Positions 1-5,180 are shown, counted from the first letter of the stretch. The stretch is 6,323 nucleotides of DNA from Kiritimatiellia bacterium (GCA_017521065.1 JAFXEA010000540.1:1-6323); one strand, 5' to 3'. The notes: a model not told the origin generated them from the sequence alone. Made by a program: numbers and translations.

Positions 1-564
1 GATTGGCGGACTCTTGACCGACATATTCGGGAGTACAATACTCTTCATCCCGAAAAGAAAATCAAAGGTGTTGGGATGCTTAAAATGCTGGAATTGGCGG
101 CGGCATTTGAATTGGTGCGAAGGGGCTATGAAAAGGAAGCCGAGGATATTCGGCGGATGAAAATCAAACAGCCGGAAGATTCCTACATCGTTTTTCGCAA
201 GGCGCTTCAAGTGGGCGAGGAGCAGGAGTCCTTTTTTGTTCTACCTCTCGATACGAAGAATCATCCGCTTTGCACAGCTCCGTTGCGTGTGACTTGTGGG
301 TTGGTGGATCAGACTCCGGCTCATCCTCGCGAAGTTTTCAAGGCGGCTATCCGATGGGGCGCTCAATCTGTGATTGTTGCGCACAACCATCCGTCAGGAG
401 ATCCTACGCCGGGAAGTGACGATGTGCGGTTAACGGAACGGCTTGTTGCGGCTTCTCGGATTATTGGGGTGCGGTTGTTGGATCATCTAATTTTAGGCGA
501 CAGCGCGAGTGCGGACGGCAGAGGGTTTGTGTCGTTGCGCAAGATCGGTGCGGTTGCGTTCTGA
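1..564 (+). CDS. radC: RadC family (JAB/MPN domain) protein, 5' end outside window
   Basis: The frame is open from base 1, so the gene starts upstream; the first internal ATG (base 76) is not the real start, because the residues before it continue a RadC-type helix-hairpin-helix (IKGVGMLKMLELAAAFELVRR region, visible residues 21-41). The rest is the metal-binding JAB/JAMM domain: Glu111, then the HNHPSGD core with His128 and His130, Asp141, then LTERL and the LLDHLILGD strand, ending in GFVSLRKIG. 187 residues are visible; family members are usually about 220, so perhaps 30-40 are missing. Known for the family: despite the old name linking it to radiation sensitivity, its role is unsettled; copies are common on mobile elements. 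Oddity: the JAMM serine position (H-x-H-x7-S-x-x-D) is Gly138, with a serine one place later. It is separated by about 690 bases from the next sizeable gene and is probably not part of that operon. Confidence 0.95.
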   Translation, partial: DWRTLDRHIREYNTLHPEKKIKGVGMLKMLELAAAFELVRRGYEKEAEDIRRMKIKQPEDSYIVFRKALQVGEEQESFFVLPLDTKNHPLCTAPLRVTCGLVDQTPAHPREVFKAAIRWGAQSVIVAHNHPSGDPTPGSDDVRLTERLVAASRIIGVRLLDHLILGDSASADGRGFVSLRKIGAVAF

Positions 565-580
565 CCTTGTCTATTTGCTG

Positions 581-618
581 GATAGCAGTAATTTCAATCG
601 AATGCTATTACTGCTATC
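581..618. repeat. Perfect 12-bp inverted repeat just after radC
   Basis: GATAGCAGTAAT (581-592) is exactly complementary to ATTACTGCTATC (607-618) across a 14-base loop, in which TTC/GAA could pair further. It starts 17 bases after the radC stop codon. It could end or protect the radC transcript on either strand, but there is no T-run after either arm, so it is not a standard intrinsic terminator. A recombination or protein-binding site is equally possible. Confidence 0.75.
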
Positions 619-733
619 ACCGGTGCTGTGGTAGGCGCATTTTTAGTGTTCCAGATGAGATCAGCGATAGGTCAGAGACATCCCTTACGTCTGATTTGCT
701 TGATACGCTACATAAGTTCGAGAGGATATTTGA

Positions 734-802
734 GTGAGAAACGCAGCCATAATAGCAATTGGTACGTTTGCCTATGGGGTGGCGCTTGGTTGGTGGCGTT
801 GA
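734..802 (+). CDS. Candidate 22-residue small membrane peptide
   Basis: A GTG start at 734 lies seven bases after AGAGGA (721-726), a well-placed ribosome site. The product begins MRNAAIIAIG and ends GWWR: one basic residue, about 16 hydrophobic or small residues, then two tryptophans and an arginine, which is the layout of a single short membrane span with interfacial ends. A weak promoter could be TTACGT (685-690) with TACATA (709-714), 18 bases apart. The stop TGA (800-802) comes ten bases before the first REP-like palindrome. No family is recognised. Against it: such a short frame can arise by chance, and the start is GTG. It could also be the remnant of a longer gene. Confidence 0.3.
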   Translation: MRNAAIIAIGTFAYGVALGWWR

Positions 803-811
803 TGGCGGCAA

Positions 812-841
812 GGTGTAGGTGCGGACGCATGGAATGCGTCC
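812..841 (+). repeat. REP-like palindromic unit, copy 1
   Basis: The head GGTGTAGGTGCG is followed by an 8-bp perfect palindrome, GGACGCAT (823-830) and ATGCGTCC (834-841), with a three-base loop GGA. The same plan (GGTG-N-AG head, then a GC-rich hairpin) recurs at 868-901 in the same orientation. Two related non-coding units of this kind resemble REP/BIME elements, which are usually present in many copies per genome and are mobilised by RAYT (REP-associated tyrosine) transposases. Copy number cannot be judged from this window. Confidence 0.6.
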
Positions 842-867
842 GTCAGGACTAGGGGGACGGCGGGTGA

Positions 868-901
868 GGTGGAGCGTGCGGCGCGTTGGGGACAACGCGC
901 C
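868..901 (+). repeat. REP-like palindromic unit, copy 2
   Basis: The head GGTGGAGCGTGCG is followed by GGCGCGTT (880-887), loop GGGGAC, and AACGCGCC (894-901), an 8-bp perfect hairpin. The head aligns with that of copy 1 apart from small insertions, while the stems differ, so the two are diverged members of one class or two types of a pair. No T-run follows, so it is not a standard terminator. Confidence 0.6.
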
Positions 902-942
902 AAAGGTGGCGGGGATTGTGGGATGGTTCGCTCTGGAGAATC

Positions 943-957
943 AAGGGACACACCCTT
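943..957. repeat. Short palindrome AAGGG-ACACA-CCCTT
   Basis: A 5-bp perfect inverted repeat with a five-base loop, 41 bases after the second REP-like unit. It is short, but its place next to the two larger palindromes suggests it may mark the end of the same repetitive element. Confidence 0.4.
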
Positions 958-1157
958 CGGAAAAGTGAGATAAGTTAAAAAGAAGCAGTAAATATCAGAT
1001 TAATTGAATGTTTTCTCTTTGTTCTTGGAGGAACCCTGAATAAGTTTGGTTGGGAGGCTATATTATGCGATTTGAGGGTTGTTTTTCTATCGGCTGAATC
1101 TGCGCCATTGGCGGTGAGATTTAGCGTAACATTATTGGTACTTAGTAGTTTATTGGT

Positions 1158-1188
1158 TGAGAATTGCTCCGAAGTGAATTCTCATTTT
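1158..1188 (+). terminator. AT-rich hairpin followed by T4, possible weak terminator
   Basis: TGAGAATT (1158-1165) pairs perfectly with AATTCTCA (1177-1184) across 11 bases, in which CT/AG can add two pairs, and TTTT (1185-1188) follows. The stem is AT-rich and the T-run short, so termination would be weak. It would insulate the downstream promoter from upstream transcription. It could instead be a binding site. Confidence 0.35.
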
Positions 1189-1207
1189 CAGCGGCTTTAA
1201 TGTAAAA

Positions 1208-1221
1208 TGACATATAGGTCA
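1208..1221. promoter_or_regulatory. Candidate activator site (14-bp dyad) upstream of DJ-1 gene
   Basis: TGACATATAGGTCA: the half sites TGAC and GTCA are six bases apart and the inner TATA is also symmetric, so 12 of 14 bases pair. Its centre is 41.5 bases before base 1256, the transcription start predicted from the -10 box. That is where class II activators of the CRP/FNR family bind, and the 4-6-4 spacing matches the CRP core layout (GTGA-N6-TCAC), though the bases differ. The regulator is unknown. A repressor site is also possible. Confidence 0.4.
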
Positions 1222-1239
1222 CTTGGACTTCGTTCTTTT

Positions 1240-1248
1240 TGCTATAAT
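1240..1248 (+). promoter_or_regulatory. Extended -10 promoter (TGC-TATAAT) of the operon
   Basis: A perfect TATAAT (1243-1248) is preceded by TGC, making an extended -10 element. The only -35-like hexamer, TTGGAC (1223-1228), is just 14 bases away, too close for normal sigma-70 spacing, so the extended -10 and perhaps an activator would carry the promoter. Transcription should start about seven bases after the box, at or next to the ATG at 1256. Confidence 0.75.
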
Positions 1249-1255
1249 AGACGTC

Positions 1256-1804
1256 ATGAAAAAAGCACTAGTGCCGCTTGCTGACGGTTTTGAGGATATT
1301 GAAGCCGTTGCAGTCATTGATATTCTCCGCCGTGGAGGCGTGGAGGTTGTTACAGCAGCGTTGTCCGCTGAGCCGTCGGCTCTTTCCGCCCATGGCATCA
1401 GGATGGCGTCTGATGCTGTTCTTGACGATGTGATTGACGGTCGTTGGGATGCGATAATCCTTCCTGGCGGTGGTCAGGGCACCGCCAATCTCATGGCTTG
1501 TGAACGGCTCATTGATAGGTTGCGCGAGCAGAAGGAGTCCGGTGGCTACGTATGCGCAATATGCGCGGCTCCCACTGTTCTTGCAGCGGCAGGTGTTATT
1601 GAGGATGAGGATGTCACGTGCTATCCGTCATGTGCTCCGGACATGGGGTGTTCAGTCGTTGATGCGCCTGCGGTTGCCGACGGCCAGATAATCACAGGAC
1701 GCGGACCTGGTGCCGCAATCACGTTCGCTCTTGCGGTATTGATGCACCTCGCAGGCGAAGAGGTCGCCAATGAAGTCGCGGAAGGGATGGTTACGGTGAT
1801 ATGA
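1256..1804 (+). CDS. DJ-1/PfpI (ThiJ) family protein
   Basis: 182 residues, the usual length for single-domain DJ-1/YajL proteins. Signatures: the N-terminal strand MKKALVPLADGFEDIEAV with the conserved Glu16, LPGGG (69-73), the nucleophile elbow ICAAP with Cys103, CYP at 122-124, and TGRGPG (147-152). Members act in the cytoplasm as cysteine-dependent hydrolases or proposed deglycase/glyoxalase III or chaperone proteins; the substrate cannot be told from sequence. The ATG at 1256 is chosen over an in-frame TTG at 1223, because the TTG lies inside the promoter and the family's first strand begins at the ATG. There is no Shine-Dalgarno sequence, and the -10 box ends seven bases before the ATG, so the mRNA is probably leaderless. 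The stop overlaps the next start as ATGA, suggesting coupled translation. It is the first gene of the operon. Confidence 0.93.
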   Translation: MKKALVPLADGFEDIEAVAVIDILRRGGVEVVTAALSAEPSALSAHGIRMASDAVLDDVIDGRWDAIILPGGGQGTANLMACERLIDRLREQKESGGYVCAICAAPTVLAAAGVIEDEDVTCYPSCAPDMGCSVVDAPAVADGQIITGRGPGAAITFALAVLMHLAGEEVANEVAEGMVTVI

Positions 1805-2529
1805 AGCAGACTGTAATGTCGGTGCTGGCGCTTATCGGCGCTGCAGCTCTTGCAGGAGGTGCATTTTTCCTTTGGAGCAACCGTCCTGGCAGGACGGCGG
1901 TATCTGTCAATGGGCGCATCCTGACCGCCCGTGAACTTGACTGGCGAGCGCAGACCCTTATCGATGATGCGAAGCGCATGGAGAAAATCCTGATTCCGGA
2001 GCGCGAGATGAAGGAGGCGATGAGGCACTATCGTCGCACCGCTGCGAAGATGTGGATCGTCAAGGAGGTTCTGCTCGCCGCCGCAGTTGAGTCGGGGGTA
2101 AAGGTCACCGCTGACGATGAGAAAGCGTCTTTGGCAAGGGTTGCGAGCCAGCTTAAGTCGCGGAATCTTACGCCCGAGCAGTTCTTCAAGGAGGGGCCGA
2201 TTCCGGAGGCGACAAAGCGTTCGGACTTCAAGGAGGCTGTGCTTATCGGGAAATACACGAAACGCGAGATAGAGGACAAGCTTTCCGTCGGAACGAAGGA
2301 GATCGATGATCGTGTGAAGGAGTTGCGTGAACTGAACGCGAAGGTGAAGAAGTCCGGAGGCAAGCCGAAGCTCAAGGCGGACCGAAAGACCGCGATAGAG
2401 ATGCTGCGTCAGGAGAAGTACAATATTGCGTTCCGAGATCTTTTCCGCGACAGGTTCGGAAAGATGTCGGTGAAGTGCCCAATGTTTGAGGATCTGGAGT
2501 CTGTTGACGGAGTTTCGCCGCCACGCTGA
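1801..2529 (+). CDS. Membrane-anchored SurA-like chaperone without PPIase domain
   Basis: 242 residues. Residues 5-25 form a hydrophobic signal anchor after MKQ. Then AVSVNGRILTARELD (33-47) matches the opening motif of SurA/PpiC-type periplasmic chaperones (V-N-G-x-x-I/L-T-x-x-E-L). A long helical region follows (about 48-170), with a typical EIEDKLSVGTKEIDDRV stretch where the first helical domain of SurA hands over to PPIase domains. No parvulin domain is present: only about 25 basic residues lie between this and a last helix plus strand (MLRQEKYNIAFRDLF...KMSVKC), which resembles the C-terminal part of the SurA core. SurA itself is about 430 residues with two PPIase domains. Likely role: holding unfolded exported proteins at the outer face of the inner membrane. 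The start overlaps the DJ-1 stop. Family assignment rests on motifs only. Confidence 0.7.
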   Translation: MKQTVMSVLALIGAAALAGGAFFLWSNRPGRTAVSVNGRILTARELDWRAQTLIDDAKRMEKILIPEREMKEAMRHYRRTAAKMWIVKEVLLAAAVESGVKVTADDEKASLARVASQLKSRNLTPEQFFKEGPIPEATKRSDFKEAVLIGKYTKREIEDKLSVGTKEIDDRVKELRELNAKVKKSGGKPKLKADRKTAIEMLRQEKYNIAFRDLFRDRFGKMSVKCPMFEDLESVDGVSPPR

Positions 2530-2561
2530 AATCACGATGCTTTTTTCGCATATATATTGAT
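2530..2561 (+). promoter_or_regulatory. AT-rich gap with possible internal promoter
   Basis: This 32-base gap contains T6 (2541-2546) inside a weak ATGC/GCAT hairpin, then TATATATT (2551-2558), which offers -10-like hexamers (TATATA, TATATT) three to five bases before the ATG at 2562. There is no Shine-Dalgarno sequence and no good -35. It could be a weak internal promoter giving a nearly leaderless transcript, or simply an AT-rich, unstructured start region. Confidence 0.25.
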
Positions 2562-3464
2562 ATGACAGTAGAGATTGAAAAAACGTGTTTTGCGGCTTTT
2601 GCCCTGTTTATTGCGGCGGTATGCGTCGCAGCACAGCCTTTTGAACGCTATCAGACGGTCATTGACCGCAAGCCTTTCGGTCCGGAGCCGGTTAATTTCG
2701 ATCCGGATGCCGCGCCGGGTTCTGCTGCCGCAAATGCCGCTGCTGCGGCAGAGGGGGAAATGACGGAGGAGCAGAGGACTGCGGAGGAACAGCAGTTGGC
2801 TGCAAGCGTAAGGGTGTCGATGATAAACATCACGCCTGTGGGGGATGTGGCCGTGGGGTTTACGGACACTTCTGCGAATCCCGTTGAGAACTACTACCTT
2901 AAAGTGGGCAGGAGCCAGAACGGGTGGACGGTCAAGAGTGCCGACCCTGCGACAGAGTCCGTTACGCTTGAAAAAGGCGGAGTCGATGTGACCGTAAAGC
3001 TGGGCGAGACGTCCGGAGGCGGTAAAGCCAGTGGGGCGAAGAGAGGACGTGGTCATCATCCAATGACATTGCAGTCGAGAAATGGTCCTCCTGCGGCAAC
3101 AGCCAATGCCGAGGAGGAAAATCACCGTCCTCCATTGCTTGGAGGCCGCCCCTTGGGAGGATTGGCCAACTTGCGCAAACGCCGTGCTGAAGAAATGAGA
3201 AAAGCCAAGGTGGAAGCTGAGAGAAAAGCAGAGGCCGAGGCCGTCGCTGCTGCTGAGCGGGAAGAGAAGGCCGCCCGAGAAGAGGAGGAAAGGCGCGTGC
3301 AGGAGGAGCAGAAGGCCAGGGAGGCCGAAGAACGCGCACAGCAGCGTGAGGCGTTGCTCCAGATTCAGGAACAGCTGAAGAAAGAACGTGCGGCCAGAGA
3401 GGCAGCACAGCGACGGGAAGAGCAAGGGCAGGAGGCTCATGGCGATGCAAATAACGTTGAGTAA
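2562..3464 (+). CDS. Secreted protein with C-terminal charged coiled coil, unknown function
   Basis: 300 residues, not assigned to a known family. Residues 1-24 look like a signal peptide (hydrophobic CFAAFALFIAAVCVAA, cleavage probably before QPF). Next comes FERYQTVIDRKPFG (27-40), then an Ala/Glu-rich linker, then a compact part (about 80-150) with ENYYLKVG, GWTV and SVTLEKGGVDVTVKLG. This order, a Y-x-x-I-x-x-R-x-x-F-G motif followed by a small beta domain, faintly recalls GspC/PilP-type secretion or pilus proteins; that is inference. A basic Gly/Pro-rich linker (150-203) leads to a long Glu/Ala/Arg/Lys helix (about 204-288), either a coiled coil or a single charged helix, encoded by purine-rich DNA. 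No Shine-Dalgarno precedes the ATG. Its end overlaps the acyltransferase start, suggesting coupling. Confidence 0.8.
   Translation: MTVEIEKTCFAAFALFIAAVCVAAQPFERYQTVIDRKPFGPEPVNFDPDAAPGSAAANAAAAAEGEMTEEQRTAEEQQLAASVRVSMINITPVGDVAVGFTDTSANPVENYYLKVGRSQNGWTVKSADPATESVTLEKGGVDVTVKLGETSGGGKASGAKRGRGHHPMTLQSRNGPPAATANAEEENHRPPLLGGRPLGGLANLRKRRAEEMRKAKVEAERKAEAEAVAAAEREEKAAREEEERRVQEEQKAREAEERAQQREALLQIQEQLKKERAAREAAQRREEQGQEAHGDANNVE
3430..3435 (+). promoter_or_regulatory. Ribosome binding site AGGAGG for the acyltransferase
   Basis: A perfect AGGAGG inside the end of the upstream gene. It is nine bases before the ATG at 3445 but only three before the in-frame ATG at 3439, which favours 3445 as the start. 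Confidence 0.75.
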
Positions 3465-4272
3465 ATTTCGTGAATCATTGTTGAATTCAGGTTCCTATGT
3501 CTCCAGCCCGGAGACGTTGGCTCCTGTTCCGCGCAAGCCAGGACGCTGGACGACTTTCCGTTTCTCGTGGAGCGTGTTTTTTGTGTTTCCATATTGCGCA
3601 GTACGGGAGTTTTTCCGCTCGCTTACGACGGAGCTTTGGGCGAAGTGCTGCTTCAAGACGGTCCAGAAGGCCGAAAAGTTCGGAGTGAAAGTCACTGCGG
3701 ACGGATGGGAGAACCGCAACGGATATAAGGGGCCTGTCGTGTATCTCAGCAACCATATGTCCACGCTTGAGACGATCATGCTCCCCCCGGTTCTTCTGAC
3801 CTATGGTCCGTTCAACGTGTTCGTGAAAGCATCGCTCTCAAGGCTTCCCGCGCTCAAGCGCGCCGCCGCGCACATGGGGCTCATTCCGCTCGGACGCAGG
3901 TCTCCCAGAGAGGATCTGATGCAGGTGTTCAATGAAGGCGTCGCCCGGATCAAGGAAGGCAACTCCGTTCTAATATTTCCGCAGGGATCGCGCGAGAAGG
4001 TGTTTTCGCGCAAGCTATACTCTTCCATAGGCGCAAAGCTTGCGGAGAAAGCTGGTGTTCCTGTGATTCCCATTGCGGTCAAGACCGACTGTGAACCGAC
4101 ACGTCCGGACGGGAAGGGCTGGCTCAAGGATTTTGGCACTGTTGATACTTCAAAAGACATCCGACTCCGTTGTGGTCCTCCAATCACCGGAACTGCGAAG
4201 GAGATGCACCAGAAGGTGTTCGATTGGATCAAGGCTCAGCTGGAGGAATGGAACCTCCCGACAGAGGGATGA
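3445..4272 (+). CDS. plsC: PlsC-type lysophospholipid acyltransferase
   Basis: 275 residues from the ATG at 3445 (277 if 3439 is used). The glycerolipid acyltransferase motifs come in order: NHMSTLE (His104, Glu109) as motif I, a basic stretch around 128-152 with LIPLGRR, IFPQGSRE (177-184) as motif III, and VPVIPIAV as motif IV. The family moves an acyl chain onto lysophosphatidic acid or a related lysolipid at the inner membrane. Residues near 38-57 (FRFSWSVFFVFPYCAVREFF) are hydrophobic/aromatic and probably bind the membrane. Two motif positions depart from PlsC: HX4E instead of HX4D (HX4E is known from LpxL-type acyltransferases), and FPQGSR instead of FPEGTR. The substrate may therefore not be classical lysophosphatidate, and the symbol plsC is family-level. 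It overlaps the upstream gene by 20 bases and the next by 4. Confidence 0.9.
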   Translation: MQITLSKFRESLLNSGSYVSSPETLAPVPRKPGRWTTFRFSWSVFFVFPYCAVREFFRSLTTELWAKCCFKTVQKAEKFGVKVTADGWENRNGYKGPVVYLSNHMSTLETIMLPPVLLTYGPFNVFVKASLSRLPALKRAAAHMGLIPLGRRSPREDLMQVFNEGVARIKEGNSVLIFPQGSREKVFSRKLYSSIGAKLAEKAGVPVIPIAVKTDCEPTRPDGKGWLKDFGTVDTSKDIRLRCGPPITGTAKEMHQKVFDWIKAQLEEWNLPTEG

Positions 4273-5177
4273 TGAACAGGTATCTCATTTGGCTTAACTG
4301 GCCGGAGCCACCATTCCGACTCAATGCATCCGACCTGAATGAGTTCAGGTCGCTGGTGAAAGGCGAGGTTGTTGCGGTACGGTCGGAACGTGCGTTTCTG
4401 AAAGAGCTTCAGTCCGCTACCCATGCTGTCTGCTGGGAGTTCAGGAAGGAATGGTTCGCCAAGGCTCCGCGACTCCGTGTTCTCGCAACACCTGGTGCCG
4501 GACGTGAACTTCTGCCGACAGACGATGAATTGCCCGATGGCGTGCGCAAGGTGCACGGCGAGTTTCATGGCGCGATAATGAGCGAGACTGTCATCGCATA
4601 CATGCTTGCGTGGTGCCGCGGTCTCTTCACCGCCTATGACTGGCAGAAGGAGGGTGGTCAGGACGATCTTTGGCGACGGGCGGATTTCGGAAACTATTGC
4701 TATTCTCTTGCCGGAACAAAGGCTGTCATACTTGGCTACGGAAACATAGGCCGGACGACTGGGAAGAAGCTGAAGGCACTCGGGGTTTCGGTGACGGGAA
4801 TCCGCCGCCGGAACATAGCCGAGCTTCCTGATGCGGTGTCGGATGCGGACTGGCTCATATGTGTTCTGCCATCAGATACCGGTACCGACAACATGGTGGA
4901 TGGGCGACTTCTGCGCAGGATGAAGAAAAGCGCGGTCATCGTGAATGTTGGACGGGGAAATGCCATAGACGAAGCGGCTCTCGCCGATGCGCTCAGGATG
5001 CGTCGGATTGCGGCGGCTTTTCTGGACGTGTTCAAGAAAGAGCCGCTTACGCAGGAGTCTCCGCTTGCCGCAGACGTCCCCGGTCTCTTCCGCTATCCGC
5101 ACGGTTCTGCGTTCTCTCCCGAATATCTCAAGCTTTTCTTCCGCGAACTTGCGGTGCATGGATTCCTGTCGGAGTGA
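4269..5177 (+). CDS. D-isomer-specific 2-hydroxyacid dehydrogenase, NAD(P)-dependent
   Basis: 302 residues. The Rossmann motif GYGNIG (156-161) follows a substrate-binding half with the typical HGEFHGAIMSETVIAYMLAWCRG helix. The catalytic set is present: Arg229 in NVGRG, Glu258 in FKKEP and His278 in YPHGSA (in place of the usual TPH). These enzymes interconvert D-2-hydroxyacids and 2-oxoacids in the cytoplasm; relatives include phosphoglycerate, glyoxylate and lactate dehydrogenases. It is a little shorter than the usual 310-330. After GYGNIG the second strand ends in GIRRRN rather than an acidic residue, which hints at NADP(H). The start is ATG at 4269 (or the adjacent ATG at 4272), overlapping the acyltransferase stop as ATGA; the nearest purine-rich GAGGG touches the start, so reinitiation is likely. 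Substrate unknown. Confidence 0.92.
   Translation: MMNRYLIWLNWPEPPFRLNASDLNEFRSLVKGEVVAVRSERAFLKELQSATHAVCWEFRKEWFAKAPRLRVLATPGAGRELLPTDDELPDGVRKVHGEFHGAIMSETVIAYMLAWCRGLFTAYDWQKEGGQDDLWRRADFGNYCYSLAGTKAVILGYGNIGRTTGKKLKALGVSVTGIRRRNIAELPDAVSDADWLICVLPSDTGTDNMVDGRLLRRMKKSAVIVNVGRGNAIDEAALADALRMRRIAAAFLDVFKKEPLTQESPLAADVPGLFRYPHGSAFSPEYLKLFFRELAVHGFLSE
5171..5174 (+). promoter_or_regulatory. Ribosome binding site GGAG for the Dus gene
   Basis: GGAG, followed by TGAG, lies six bases before the ATG at 5181 and overlaps the last codons and stop of the dehydrogenase gene, which ties translation of the two together. Confidence 0.65.
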
Positions 5178-5180
5178 GAC

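Larger units (their letters stand above)
565..1255. other. Long intergenic stretch rich in palindromes
   Basis: About 690 bases without a convincing normal-sized gene. The open frames of 74 codons (+ strand, from 628) and 92 codons (- strand, from 895) have no family-like motifs or good ribosome site. In order the stretch holds a 12-bp perfect inverted repeat, a short candidate ORF, two related GC-rich palindromes, a small palindrome at 943-957, an AT-rich part from about 960 with a hairpin at 1158-1184, and the promoter of the next operon. It changes character at about 960 from GC-rich to AT-rich. It may be the edge between a variable segment carrying radC and a conserved operon, but no integrase, tRNA or direct repeat pair was seen to prove an insertion. 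Confidence 0.7.

Noticed and set aside
1052..1097. GGGAGG, seven bases, then ATG opening a 10-codon frame, with TATATT overlapping the spacer
   Set aside because: Too short to call a gene, no good -35, and no attenuator-like codon run; left as a possible leader ORF only.
979..1200. 73-codon open frame on the + strand with GGAGG before a CTG at 1036
   Set aside because: No ATG, GTG or TTG start near the ribosome-like site, no recognisable motif, and a length expected by chance over this stretch.
1223..1255. TTG start at 1223 for the DJ-1 gene
   Set aside because: These bases form the -35 and -10 region, and the DJ-1 fold starts at the ATG at 1256.
1..1255. Codon-use break between radC and the operon as a sign of horizontal transfer
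   Set aside because: Samples counted by hand gave about half G/C at third positions in radC and two thirds in the SurA-like gene, but the start of the DJ-1 gene is also low, so the contrast is not reliable.
565..1255. CRISPR array, tRNA or integron attC site in the intergenic stretch
   Set aside because: No regularly spaced identical repeats, no cloverleaf with a T-loop signature, and no paired core sites were found.
1621..2535. 304-codon open frame on the - strand across the SurA-like gene
   Set aside because: Same mirrored phase as the sense gene; the product is Arg/Leu/His-rich without domains.
2532..3440. 302-codon and overlapping 162-codon - strand frames across the coiled-coil gene
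   Set aside because: They are the mirror or offset readings of Glu/Ala/Arg-rich codons, giving Leu/Phe/Ser- or Pro-rich nonsense. The sense frame has a signal peptide and operon context.
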